Positions 8,111 to 15,925 of a stretch of 42,568 nt of DNA are shown here, in pieces. Origin of the DNA: JBJXGF01 sp046153015. GTDB lineage: Bacteria > Actinomycetota > Acidimicrobiia > Acidimicrobiales > CAIXPF01. The stretch is from assembly GCA_046153015.1 (NCBI GenBank), contig JBJXGF010000117.1, positions 1 to 42,568 of the forward strand. The letters run 5' to 3'. Position 1 is the first letter of the stretch. Every line of letters starts with the position of its first letter. The notes under the pieces are model-generated. The model was not told where the DNA came from. It did no database searches and saw only the letters and a list, made by a program, of their open reading frames with translations. The position numbers and the translations under genes are program-made.

Positions 8111-8137
8111 CCCATCCTCCGGTCAAAGACGGATGGG
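8111..8137 (-). terminator. Candidate transcription terminator hairpin
   Basis: CCCATCC at 8111-8117 and GGATGGG at 8131-8137 form a 7-bp stem with a 13-nt loop, about 165 bases downstream of the TlpA-like gene and just before the DUF1440-like gene, all on the minus strand. There is no clear U-run, as is common for GC-rich actinobacterial terminators. Confidence 0.45.
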
Positions 8138-8301
8138 TCGCGTGCTGCGCGTCACCGCGGTCCCGTACCATCGGACGTGAAACCCGATGCCGCGCCGCTG
8201 CATTCCGTCGCCGATGTGTACAGCGTCAGTAGTCCTTCGGAACACGGCCGCGCCGATCGAGCGGGAAGCAAGCAAGGTCCCGGTGCCTGGAGGGCGAGCG
8301 T

Positions 8302-8856
8302 TCAGGCCTCGATGAGGTGGAGTACTTCCGTTTCGTCGAATGGTCCGATCCAGCGTTGCAGCGGGGTGCCGTCGGCGGTGTAGAGGATGGCGGCGGGTTG
8401 GGCCCGCACGCCGAGCTCGATCCAGGATTCGAAGCTTTCATCCCAGAGCATGGTGAAGGTGATGCCGCCTTTGTCGACGAAGTCTTTGGCGTCGTCGAGG
8501 TTGTCTTGGGTGCCGAGGCCGATGATGGTGAGTTTGTCTGCGTGGTCGCGAGCGAACTGCTCGACGGCGGGCGATTCGGCCCGGCAGACGGGTCAATTGG
8601 GTGCCCACATCCACACGAGTGTGGGTTTGGCGGCTGGGAGGAAGCCGGCCAGTTGTACGGTCTCGCCGCTCACGACGTCGAGCACGTCGACGGCGGGGAG
8701 CGGGCTGGTGGCTGTCGAGGGTCCAGCGACGGTGGGGCCGGCCTCCTCCGCCGTTGGCCCAGAGTCTGTGCTGGTGCTGGTGTTGGTGCCGCCGCAGGCG
8801 GCGATGGTGATGGCGGTCGCTGCGACGAGTGCGGCGGTTCGTGTTGGTCGGTGCAT
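8302..8856 (-). CDS. TlpA/thioredoxin-like lipoprotein selenoprotein, Sec at residue 88
   Basis: ATG 8854-8856, two bases after the ccdA stop and behind AAAGGAC. Residues 1-25 form a lipoprotein signal (A-I-T-I-A-A-C-G-G, lipobox Cys). After a Thr/Ser-rich linker the thioredoxin fold begins. UGA at 8593-8595 follows L-V-W-M-W-A-P-N and is followed by P-V-C-R-A-E-S-P-A-V-E-Q, so the redox site W-A-P-x-C-x-x-C of TlpA/ResA proteins becomes N-U-P-V-C. The same frame continues with full thioredoxin-fold features (I-I-G-L-G-T-Q-D-N; a Q-P-A-A-I-L segment holding the usual cis-Pro) to TGA at 8302. Total 184 aa. Expected to take electrons from the neighbouring CcdA and reduce exported disulfides or peroxides. 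A 5-bp stem CGGGC/GCCCG starts 9 nt after the UGA, a weaker SECIS candidate. Confidence 0.85.
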
Positions 8857-8858
8857 GG

Positions 8859-9776
8859 TCAGTCCTTTCCGACAGAGACGTGGTCGTTGCCGTGGTTTGT
8901 CGCCGGCGACGGCGGGGTGGCCGGGCGGTGGTTGTGGTGGCGGCGGGCCAATAGTCCGATACCGGTGAGTATGGCGAGGGTGGCGGCGACGGCGGTGGTG
9001 CCGATGGCGTCGAGGCGGGTGCTGAGCTGGGCGGACCAGTCGGTGACCCAAGTGACGGGTCCGGCGGCGATGCGGTCACCGCGCAAGGTGCGGATTTCGA
9101 AGTAGCCGTACCAGGCGACGTAGGCGCCGGCTATGACGAGCAGTCCGCCGGCGATGCGGTTGAGGTGGGGGAGCACGGCGCGCAGTTTGCGTACGGCGCT
9201 GTCTTGGGCGAGCGCGAGGGCGACGGTCAGTACGCCTATGACGAGGCCCATGCCCACGGCATAGGCGAGGTAGGTTGCCATGCCACCCAGTATGTTGCCG
9301 TTGCGGAAGGAGCCGCTGACGGCGGTGAGGAACACGGGCAGGGTGCAGGAAAGCGACACGGTGGCGTAGGAGGCACCGAAGAGGCCCATGCTGGAGAGGC
9401 TGCCGTCTTTGCCGCCGCGCTGCAGGCGGGGCAGGTTCACCTTGACGGCCTTGCCCGCGACCATGGCGATGCCGAGCGGCATCATGATGATGCCGATGGC
9501 CAGGGTGATCCACGGGGTCCAGTCCCCTACCGCGACGGAGGCTCCTTCGATGGCGAGCCCGGCGAGGCCGAACACCGCGACGAAGCCGACGGTCATGGCT
9601 GCGGTGATCAGCAGTGCGCGGGCGATCGGATTGCCGCGCTGCTGGTGCCCATCGGTGGAGCCGCCGCTGATGAAGAAGGAGAGGTAGGCGGGCAGCATGG
9701 CGAACCCGCAGGGGTTGAAGGCGGCGACGGTGCCGGCGGCGAGGGCGAAGCCGACAGGGGCGTCGAGCAGGGCCAT
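8859..9776 (-). CDS. ccdA: CcdA-type transmembrane thiol-electron carrier
   Basis: 305 aa with six to seven hydrophobic helices. The start is typical of CcdA: G-F-A-L-A-A-G-T-V-A-A-F-N-P-C-G-F-A-M-L-P-A-Y with the first redox Cys in N-P-C-G. The partner Cys is in S-L-S-C-T-L-P-V-F. A final pair of helices (G-G-L-L-V-I-A-G-A-Y-V) and a C-terminal helix follow. It moves electrons from cytoplasmic thioredoxin to extracytoplasmic thioredoxin-like proteins; the next gene in the operon is exactly such a protein, with selenocysteine. A second ccdA lies at 37303-38259. Confidence 0.93.
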   Translation of the reverse strand: MALLDAPVGFALAAGTVAAFNPCGFAMLPAYLSFFISGGSTDGHQQRGNPIARALLITAAMTVGFVAVFGLAGLAIEGASVAVGDWTPWITLAIGIIMMPLGIAMVAGKAVKVNLPRLQRGGKDGSLSSMGLFGASYATVSLSCTLPVFLTAVSGSFRNGNILGGMATYLAYAVGMGLVIGVLTVALALAQDSAVRKLRAVLPHLNRIAGGLLVIAGAYVAWYGYFEIRTLRGDRIAAGPVTWVTDWSAQLSTRLDAIGTTAVAATLAILTGIGLLARRHHNHRPATPPSPATNHGNDHVSVGKD

Positions 9777-9801
9777 GGGTTGCTCCGATCGGGTCGGGGG
9801 C

Positions 9802-9865
9802 GGTCAGTGCAGGGGGCCGGCCAGTGCAGGGGGCCGGTCAGTGCAGGGGGCCGGTCAGTGCAGAG
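9802..9865. repeat. 17-bp tandem repeat, about 3.8 copies
   Basis: The unit GGTCAGTGCAGGGGGCC is at 9802-9818, 9819-9835 (one change) and 9836-9852, with a partial fourth copy at 9853-9865. The fourth copy contains the last codons and the TGA of the small membrane-protein gene, so the repeat looks like expansion of a gene's 3' end between it and ccdA. Confidence 0.9.
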
Positions 9866-10031
9866 TCCGGATGGCCATGAGGGCGATGACGAACACGCCG
9901 ATGCCGGTAGTGAAGGTGCGCAGCTCGGCGTGGCGGCGTAGCGCCACCGCAGCCGCGATGGTGAGGACGGCTACGCCGGTGAACTGGGCGAGCACCCCAG
10001 CGTCGGTGCGGGGCAGCAGGATGTCGTGCAT
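9855..10031 (-). CDS. Small two-helix membrane protein, 58 aa
   Basis: ATG 10029-10031 overlaps the stop of the DUF3179 gene (ATGA). The peptide has two hydrophobic segments (A-Q-F-T-G-V-A-V-L-T-I-A-A-A-V-A-L and T-T-G-I-G-V-F-V-I-A-L-M-A-I) split by R-R-H-A-E-L-R. I do not know the family. Position between a DUF3179 lipoprotein and CcdA suggests an accessory role in the exported redox system. The tandem repeat starts at its stop codon. Confidence 0.7.
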   Translation of the reverse strand: MHDILLPRTDAGVLAQFTGVAVLTIAAAVALRRHAELRTFTTGIGVFVIALMAIRTLH

Positions 10032-11326
10032 CAGCCGGTGATGACGGTGTCGGGTTGGAAGGCGGCCCAGGCGAACCAGAACGTGTCGACGTGGGTGATG
10101 CGGGTGAGTTCGCGGCCGGCGAGGGGGCCGCCGATGGCGTCGCCGAGAACGTTCCAGCGGCTGTTCGTCTGTGTGTCTTCGAAGCCGCCGTCGACCGGTC
10201 GGAAGGTCAGCACCTGGCCGTCGAGGGTGGCTTCGAACGCTCCGGTGGTGCCGACGTCGCGGCCGTCGGCGATCGCTTTGCTGTCGAGGGCGGAGCGGGT
10301 GCCGGGTTGCCACCACACGACGAGGGGCCGGTCGCCGTCGAGGAGGGCGACATCGCGGTCCGTTTCGAGGCGTTGGTTGGTTACCGCCTGTGCGCCGCTG
10401 GGGAGGTCGAGGCCGACGATGCGGGTTTTGGCGGCGTAACGGCCGTCGACGGCGCCTTCGTCGAAGAAGAACGGCGGGGTGTTGACGTCGTCGTAGCCGG
10501 GGTAGAGGTTGCGGCCGTAGTCCTTGGTGAACCCGGTGTCGCGGGACAACACGATGCCGTCGGGGTGGGCGGCTTGGAACTCGTTCCAGGAGGCGAGGGT
10601 GACGGGGTAGCTGGTGAGCTTGTCGCCGCCGAACACGCCGACGAGGCCTTGGCCGCTGAAGTGTGACCAGAGGGAGAAGGTTTGGCGGTCGAACATGACC
10701 AGGGAGCTGTTGTACAACGCGCCGGACACACCGAAGGACAGGACGCGGCCTTCGTGGCGGCGGTCGTGGGCGAAGGCGGAGTTGCAGAGTGGGCAGTAGG
10801 TGATGGCGACGGGGACCCCGGCGATGGTGTCGTTGACGATCTCGTGGAACATCAGGATCTGCAGCGGGTAGGCGCGGGCTTCACCGCCGAGTTCGAACAC
10901 GAAGACCGGTTCGTTGTCGGTGAGCCAGTCCACCTGTTCGACGCGTTCGAAGCGGGGTTTGTCGATCGAGGGGATGCCGTCGGGTGCGGGACCGCCCCGT
11001 TTCAAGTCGCCGGACTGGATCTGGGTGGGCCCGAACCCCGGGTCGCTGAACCGGATTTCGGTCAGAACGTCAGGGATGTCGGAGGGGATCAACGCCTCCG
11101 GCCCGAACTCCCGCGGCGACGCCTCGACCCGTAGCAGCTCAAAAGACCGCAACGCCGCAGTCGCGGTCGTGGCCCGGGGGCCGCCCGACGAGGCGGTCGT
11201 GCCTGCCGAGCTCGCCGAGCCCGCACCGGCTGTGGCGTTCGGTGAGCCGGTGAACGTGGGGTCATCGTTCACGCAGGCAGTGGCGATCACCGCGAGGATC
11301 ATGAGGATAGCGATGCGGCGGCTCAT
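10031..11326 (-). CDS. DUF3179-domain lipoprotein, 431 aa
   Basis: ATG 11324-11326 overlaps the glutaredoxin stop (ATGA). Residues 1-18 are a lipoprotein signal ending A-V-I-A-T-A-C. A Ser/Thr/Ala-rich linker leads into a complete DUF3179 domain: V-E-Q-V-D-W-L-T-D-N-E-P-V, A-R-A-Y-P-L-Q-I-L-M-F-H-E-I-V-N-D, then I-T-Y-C-P-L-C-N-S-A-F with a paired-Cys motif C-P-L-C, and S-L-V-M-F-D-R-Q-T-F-S-L-W-S. The C-terminal section has W-W-Q-P-G-T and a final D-T-F-W-F-A-W-A-A-F. The function of DUF3179 is unknown; the C-P-L-C pair and the operon (glutaredoxin, CcdA, TlpA) suggest it is a client or partner of thiol chemistry on the outer face of the membrane. Confidence 0.92.
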   Translation of the reverse strand: MSRRIAILMILAVIATACVNDDPTFTGSPNATAGAGSASSAGTTASSGGPRATTATAALRSFELLRVEASPREFGPEALIPSDIPDVLTEIRFSDPGFGPTQIQSGDLKRGGPAPDGIPSIDKPRFERVEQVDWLTDNEPVFVFELGGEARAYPLQILMFHEIVNDTIAGVPVAITYCPLCNSAFAHDRRHEGRVLSFGVSGALYNSSLVMFDRQTFSLWSHFSGQGLVGVFGGDKLTSYPVTLASWNEFQAAHPDGIVLSRDTGFTKDYGRNLYPGYDDVNTPPFFFDEGAVDGRYAAKTRIVGLDLPSGAQAVTNQRLETDRDVALLDGDRPLVVWWQPGTRSALDSKAIADGRDVGTTGAFEATLDGQVLTFRPVDGGFEDTQTNSRWNVLGDAIGGPLAGRELTRITHVDTFWFAWAAFQPDTVITG

Positions 11327-11671
11327 TGCTCGACCAGCTTTCGTCGCTGGATCATCGACCGCAGCGCAGGGAAGGGTGAATGAGGTTCGACCACTTCGGC
11401 CACGGCGATGGGGGCATGGTCGGAGGCGGCTTCGATGACGGCTCGGAGCGACGGGTTGACCACTGGTGGTGCCGATCCGCACGGTCGGGACCGTCTCGTT
11501 GCCGCCGGCAACCGACCGCACGAACGCCGCCGCCTCGGGGTCATCCCAGATGTTGATCTCGTCGAAGACGACCCCGGAGCCACGCAACCGCGCCCGCAGC
11601 GCAGCGCAGAACCCGCAACCGGGCCGCCAGTACACGGTGATGGCATCCCGGCGATCGATGCTGTCCCGCAT
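11323..11671 (-). CDS. Glutaredoxin/mycoredoxin-like protein with one frameshift
   Basis: Start at 11669-11671. The N-terminal two thirds reads I-T-V-Y-W-R-P-G-C-G-F-C-A-A-L, the C-x-x-C site of mycoredoxin-like proteins, then F-D-E-I-N-I-W-D-D-P-E-A-A-A-F-V-R and N-E-T-V-P-T-V-R-I-G. Near 11470 the frame shifts; the continuation V-V-N-P-S-L-R-A-V-I-E-A-A runs to the stop at 11323, which overlaps the DUF3179 start by 4 nt. Correcting one base restores about 115 aa. First gene of the grx-DUF3179-small TM-ccdA-tlpA operon, with an ECF-type promoter 67 nt upstream. Confidence 0.8.
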
Positions 11672-11737
11672 GGTGTCTCCGTCCTGTCGAGATCGGGTCC
11701 CGATCGAGCTGGGTTCGGTTCCGATGAATGGCCTGGG

Positions 11738-11763
11738 AACCCGTTGTGTTGTGACCGAATTCC
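11738..11763 (-). promoter_or_regulatory. ECF-type promoter GGAAT-N18-GTT before the glutaredoxin operon
   Basis: On the minus strand GGAAT (11759-11763), exactly 18 bases, then GTT (11738-11740) preceded by CGG. It matches the form seen before eight other units in this window and the SigR/RpoE-like consensus. The glutaredoxin start is 67 bases downstream. Confidence 0.75.
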
Positions 11764-11786
11764 CGGCACCGGGTCTCGGCTGTCTG

Positions 11787-12350
11787 TTAGCGAGCGATGA
11801 CGCGGATTGCCGGTTTGAACGCCGCGATGGCGAACCAGAAGGTGTCGAGGTGTTCGAGCGGGGTCAACGCGCTGCCGGCCAGCTCGCCCTGTAGGGCGCG
11901 GCCGAGGATGTCGAAGGTCGTGCCGGTGGCCCGGTCGATGAAGTGTCCGTCGTCGCCGCGTTCGAGGTCGAGGCGACGCCCCTCGATGGGTGGCGTGAAC
12001 ACGCCGGTGGCGCCCACGTCGCGGCCATCGGCGACGGCGGCGGTGTCAAGGGCTGACGCAATGCCGGGTTGGTGCAGCACCACGATCGGCTCGCGGTCGA
12101 GGGTCGTTTCGAGCACGCCTTGTTCGCTGAGGTGGTCGAGGACCACGGCGATGGTCTCGCTCTCGCCGCGGATGGCGACGACCCGGGTCTGGGCAGGGAG
12201 ACGGTCGTCGTGGCGGGCCGTGTTGCGGCCTCGGCGGCCGGTGCCGTGGCGGTGCTTGGCGGCGTCGGCTCGCCGTCGTTCGAGCGGACAGGGCGGCGAC
12301 GCTGACCAGCAGCGCAACCCCGCGCCGGCAGCGATGTGCGTTCGTGCCAT
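11787..12350 (-). pseudogene. DUF3179 paralogue lacking the middle of the domain
   Basis: The C-terminal 130 residues match the end of the neighbouring DUF3179 protein: T-R-V-V-A-I, L-D-R-E-P-I-V-V-L-H-Q-P-G-I-A-S-A-L-D, V-A-D-G-R-D-V-G-A-T-G-V-F, and H-L-D-T-F-W-F-A-I-A-A-F-K-P. Before it, a lipoprotein-like signal and Thr/Pro/Ala-rich linker can be read only by changing frames two or three times. The central part with the C-P-L-C pair is absent. Either a degraded duplicate or a short DUF3179 form damaged by indels; it sits just downstream of the AhpD-like gene. Confidence 0.65.
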
Positions 12351-12415
12351 GAACCGGAAATCCGCCGGCCGTCAGATCGTTCCCGCATCGCTCCAGGGCC
12401 GACCCCGGGGCCGGA

Positions 12416-13519
12416 TCAGGATGGGCGCGGCGGGGTGTGGCGGCGGCTTAGGTAGTCGTTGACCTCGATGGTTTGGCGGATGATCTCAGTGGGTGCGACG
12501 CTTCCGTGGTCGAGCGGGGTGCCGGTGCCATCCGCGATGCGGGTCATCATGTGGAAATTGGCGCTGACCGCGACGGCGTCCACCAGCGCGACGCCCCCAA
12601 GCACGGTCGTCGCCTGGTCCCGCAAACCGGCGAGCTCCTCTGGATCGTTGCGCCACATCACCTCGGCGAGACGGGCGAGCAGCGCCCCGTGTGCGACGCC
12701 GCCATCGCCGTGCTCGGAGCCGCGCACGGTATCGAAGCTGATCTGCACATCGAGTTCTTGCCCGCTCAGACCGAGCAGGAGCGAGTGGCTGCTCGCTCAA
12801 TAGAAGCACTCGTTCAGGGTGGAGGTGCGGGCCGCGATCAACTCGATCTGCGGACGCGAGAGGGAGCCGCGGCCGACGCCGAGCCCGCCGAGCAGCGCCG
12901 ATTCCGGGACGTAGTGCGCGTCGGACAGGATGCGACGCGATTCGTTCTCGAAGGGTAACAGGCTGAGTGCCTTGATGACGTTGGCGCCTTTGATTGGCGC
13001 GGTGGGTACCCAGTGGTTGCGGACCTCGCAGTCCGCGGCGAGCTCGGGCGTGGGCTCGCCCGGAGTCGGGGGAGCCAGCGGATAGCGGTCGACGCCGAGC
13101 GCATCGGTGAAGCGGTCGAGGCAGTTGGCTTGGGCCACCACGGCGACGAGTTCCACGTAGGGCCCGGCAGCGAGCCCGCGGAAGAGCAGCTGCTGGTACC
13201 AGTCGAGGGTGAGGGTGCCGGGGTGGTTGGTGAGCCGCCACACCGCGTCGACGGCGGCAACGGGAAGGTCTGCCGTGTCCTCGATCAGCCCTTCCACGCT
13301 CGACGGCGTGACCCATGGCGCCAACGGCTCGCTGTCGCGGGCTCGGCGGACCGCTTCGACGATCGCGAGACGTTGCGCGGCTGTCCAGAACGATCCCGTT
13401 GTAGCCCAGCGTTGGAGGATGGTGTGGTGGACGGCGGCGAGATCGGAGCGGATCTGCAGCGTCGACGCTGCTCCGGTGGCAGGCGTTGTGGGCGGCTGGG
13501 TGTGGTCTGGTTCGTGCAT
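12416..13519 (-). CDS. AhpD-like (carboxymuconolactone decarboxylase fold) selenoprotein, Sec at residue 241
   Basis: ATG 13517-13519 to the stop at 12416, 367 aa with one in-frame UGA at 12797-12799. Upstream part: helical, with W-Y-Q-Q-L-L-F-R-G-L and V-A-V-V-A-Q-A-N. Directly before UGA is T-L-N-E-C-F-Y and after it A-S-S-H, giving E-C-F-Y-U-A-S-S-H. That is the AhpD signature E-x-x-C-x-x-C-x-x-x-H with the resolving cysteine replaced by Sec and the catalytic His kept. The last 126 residues continue in frame (F-D-T-V-R-G-S-E-H-G, A-N-F-H-M-M-T-R-I-A-D-G-T-G). A conventional caller would give a short protein ending at the UGA plus a separate ORF. Predicted peroxidase/disulfide reductase in the cytoplasm. 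A gene fragment at 29730-30063 is a paralogue. Confidence 0.88.
12761..12799 (-). promoter_or_regulatory. Predicted bacterial SECIS element of the AhpD-like gene
   Basis: On the minus strand after UGA (12799-12797) come 17 bases, then CCTGCTC (12779-12773), loop GGTCT (12772-12768) and GAGCGGG (12767-12761): 7 pairs including one G.U. The GGUCU apical loop is the same as in the E. coli fdhF SECIS. Distance UGA to loop is 24 nt. The hairpin is within the coding sequence, as required for SelB reading in bacteria. Confidence 0.75.
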
Positions 13520-13654
13520 CTGGAACTCTCGAAGCGGCTGGAGGATGTTGTCACCGGCGCCATGGATGTGTGGTCATTGAAGTTCCCGATCCTTCACCGC
13601 TGCTGATGGCCGGAGTACCGCGGTGGCAGCCGCGTGCGAAGCGTAGCGGGAGGT

Positions 13655-13972
13655 TCACCTCGTAGGCGGCGGCAACGGGCGGAGCAGGGCGAGTCGGAGC
13701 TGCGCGGCGGTCGGTCGTCCGGGTCGGGCGCCTTCGGTTTCGTACAGCCGGCAGGTCAGGCCGACCGGCGCGTTCTCGTCGGGAAAGAGGTCGACCCCGT
13801 CGATCAGGATGCCGGGCGATCCCCGGAAGCGCAGTCGCTCGGCCCGCTCGATAGTCGTCACGCGACAGCGATCGACGGTCACGCCGTCGAGCTCGGTCGC
13901 GATGGCTCGCAGATCGTCTTCGAGGGACCGCCAGTTTGGGCAGTCGTCTACGTAGGCCAGGGTGACGTGCAC
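13655..13972 (-). CDS. Thioredoxin-fold protein with single-cysteine C-P-N-W site
   Basis: Start GTG 13970-13972 is preferred; ATGs further upstream add an unlike N-terminus. The peptide begins V-H-V-T-L-A-Y-V-D-D-C-P-N-W-R, then L-R-F-R-G-S-P-G-I-L-I-D-G-V-D-L-F and A-P-V-G-L-T-C-R-L-Y. These are the hallmarks of small thioredoxin-like proteins often found near alkylmercury lyase or mer genes. The second active-site Cys of a normal C-x-x-C is Trp, so a monothiol mechanism or a partner with the C-R-L-Y cysteine is likely. About 105 aa, cytoplasmic. Confidence 0.75.
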   Translation of the reverse strand: MHVTLAYVDDCPNWRSLEDDLRAIATELDGVTVDRCRVTTIERAERLRFRGSPGILIDGVDLFPDENAPVGLTCRLYETEGARPGRPTAAQLRLALLRPLPPPTR

Positions 13973-14116
13973 GGGAATGACCGTAGTCCTCAGGACGTAC
14001 TTCCGAGGATCGTTCGCCGCCGCTCGTTCCGATCGGCCAGCGCTCGGGCGCGGTGCAACGCCCGAGGGCGTCATTGCCCCCGGGTGATCGCGTCGACGGG
14101 GTCCGTCGGTGGTCGT

Positions 14117-14581
14117 TCAACCCGCCAGTGCGTGCTGGGGGTGTCGACGGGACGGAGCTACCCCGAGTGTCACTGCGGCGCCGAACATCAGGTGGCCGAT
14201 GGCCAGCGTCCAGGTGGGGAACAACGCCGCAGCCACCGTGTCCAGCGCCGGCCAGACGTTGGCTGCCTCGAGCCAGGCGCCGAGGGACACGGTCATGGCG
14301 GCTGCGACGATGCGGCTGGCGGAGCGGCCTGTGAGCGCAGTGATCGTGATGCCGACCGTCACCGACGTCCTCAGGTGCGCCACAATGCCGATGAGCGTGG
14401 CGCGTGCGTGGAAGGAACCGTCGAGCGGAGCGCCGGACCAGATGGTGTGGGCGATCAGATCGAGTGGGGCCCAGAACCCGTCGCCGCTGGCTGCGAGTGC
14501 GATCATGGCCCACATGGCCATGATCATTCCGCCGACCATACTGAGGACCGCGCCTCGTTTGACGGCGCCTTGCTGGATCAT
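14117..14581 (-). CDS. Four-helix membrane protein of unknown function, 154 aa
   Basis: ATG 14579-14581. Four hydrophobic segments: V-L-S-M-V-G-G-M-I-M-A-M-W-A-M-I-A-L, A-T-L-I-G-I-V-A-H-L, V-G-I-T-I-T-A-L-T-G, and L-A-I-G-H-L-M-F-G-A-A-V. No signature residues that I recognise. The arrangement resembles small actinobacterial membrane proteins near stress regulators. It sits between the patatin and the C-P-N-W protein on the same strand. Confidence 0.65.
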   Translation of the reverse strand: MIQQGAVKRGAVLSMVGGMIMAMWAMIALAASGDGFWAPLDLIAHTIWSGAPLDGSFHARATLIGIVAHLRTSVTVGITITALTGRSASRIVAAAMTVSLGAWLEAANVWPALDTVAAALFPTWTLAIGHLMFGAAVTLGVAPSRRHPQHALAG

Positions 14582-14621
14582 GGGACTGCCTCCGGTTCTT
14601 CCCGCCCTGGTGGCGGTGTTG

Positions 14622-15154
14622 TCAGGGGGAACTTCGTGGCCCGTTGCTGTCATCCAGGACTGTCAGCAGGCGGATCTTCCGGCCCTCGATGTCGACGGGT
14701 GGGAACACCCCGGGGATCACCGCGCTGGCCAGCACCGCGTCGATGAGCGGCCCCCGCGCCAGGGCGACATCGGTCCCGTCGAGTAGGTCGGTGACGACGA
14801 TGCGGAGCGGGATGACGCTGTGTTCTATGCGCTTGAACCCGGTAGGTGACGTGCGAGCCGCCGACGGAACGCGGATGGCTCGATCATGCAGGACCGGCGT
14901 CCGAGGAGGCCCCCGAGACCGAAGCGGAGCCGGGTCAGGAACACCGTACCGCGGCGCATGCTGCGCCACGCCTGAGCCAGCCAGGCAAGGTCGCCGCCGG
15001 TCCCGGCGGTCGCCAGCCAGGCGGCGGTCACCGCCCCGACGCTCGCCCCGATCACCAGATCCGGCCGGATCCGCCGTTCGGCCAGCGCTTGCAGCATGCC
15101 GACCTGAACGGCGCCGAGGCTGGCTCCTCCGGAAAGCACGAATGCAGTGGACAC
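14622..15154 (-). pseudogene. Patatin-like phospholipase, frameshifted and C-truncated
   Basis: Starts S-T-A-F-V-L-S-G-G-A-S-L-G-A-V-Q-V-G-M-L with the oxyanion G-G-A-S-L-G loop, then V-I-G-A-S-V-G-A-V with the G-x-S-x-G nucleophile. At about 14845-14860 the frame shifts; the continuation T-G-F-K-R-I-E-H-S-V-I-P-L-R-I-V-V-T-D and A-V-L-A-S-A-V-I-P-G-V-F-P-P-V is the normal next part of the fold. The peptide stops before the D-G-G/D-G-A motif that carries the catalytic Asp, so even with the shift repaired it would be inactive. An ECF-type promoter with a 19-bp spacer is 54 bases upstream. Confidence 0.75.
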
Positions 15155-15207
15155 GTGATTTCTCCCGCACGATGCCCGCCGCGCGGGTGCGGTGGTGACG
15201 CCGCGGG

Positions 15208-15234
15208 AACGTCGGGGTCGTCAGACCGAGTTCC
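15208..15234 (-). promoter_or_regulatory. ECF-type promoter GGAAC-N19-GTT before the patatin gene
   Basis: Minus strand: GGAAC at 15230-15234, 19 bases, GTT at 15208-15210. The C in place of T and the longer spacer make it a weaker member of the set. Confidence 0.5.
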
Positions 15235-15273
15235 CGCCGGTTCAGGCCATCGCCAACCCCGGTGCAACCCGTC

Positions 15274-15899
15274 TCAGGTGCCGTCGCGTCGTCGGGCCAG
15301 CAGCCCCGTGCCCACCAGCAGGACGCCCATCGCGGCGAGAGCGATGAGGAAACCGTCCCGTTCGGGTGGCGCGCGTTGCTGCCTACGGCGGCCACCACGA
15401 TGGTCCCGGGGGTGATGCCGGCGATCGTGCCGCTGAGGTAGTTGACGAAGGACACGGGCAGAAGGCCCGCGGTGTAGTTGAGGAGGTTGAACGGCACGAC
15501 GGGAAGCAGCCGGAGCACCACGATCGAGCGGAATTGGTGATCGGTCATCCAAGCATCGAGCAGTTCCTTACGATGGGCCACGACCTGTTCGAGCGGGCCG
15601 CGTCCAAGGGCCCGCGCCATCAGGAACGCCCCCACCGCCCCGAAGGTCGCTCCGGCGATTGCGACCGCGGCGCCGACGGAAGCGCCGAACACCAAACCGG
15701 CGGTGACGGTACTGGCCGACCCCGGCACCATCAGAACGGTCGCCACGGCATACAGGACCACGAACAAGCCGGCCGCCTCCACACCGCCGTCGCGGATCGA
15801 AACGATCGTGGCCCGCAGTTCGGCAGTGCCCCACAGCACCGCCGTCATCGCCAGGGCGATGATCGCTATCGTGAGCACACCGAGCCTGATCCAGGCCAT
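15274..15899 (-). CDS. TVP38/TMEM64 (VTT/DedA-like) membrane protein with one frameshift
   Basis: Start near 15899 with an N-terminal helix (T-I-A-I-I-A-L-A-M-T-A-V-L-W). The VTT core follows: F-V-V-L-Y-A-V-A-T-V-L-M-V-P-G-S, G-L-V-F-G, A-I-A-G-A-T-F-G-A, F-L-M-A-R, then V-V-L-R-L-L-P-V-V-P-F-N-L-L-N-Y-T-A-G. The last helix (L-I-A-L-A-A-M-G-V-L-L-V-G-T-G-L-L-A) is in another frame after a one-base change near 15350. VTT proteins often pair with FAD disulfide reductases or mer genes; such a reductase is encoded at 18216-19595. Scramblase or transport role unproven. Confidence 0.82.
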
Positions 15900-15900
15900 C

Positions 15901-15925
15901 CCGCGTGCCGCGTGCCGCGTGCCGC
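15901..15925. repeat. 7-bp tandem repeat CCGCGTG
   Basis: Three exact copies of CCGCGTG at 15901-15921 followed by CCGC, immediately upstream of the TVP38-like start on the minus strand. It occupies the space where the ribosome site would lie, so copy number could alter expression. Confidence 0.75.

Noticed and set aside
12351..12410. GGAAC-N18-TTT as an ECF promoter for the DUF3179 remnant
   Set aside because: The -10 position is TTT, not GTT, and the gene is degraded; not strong enough to list.
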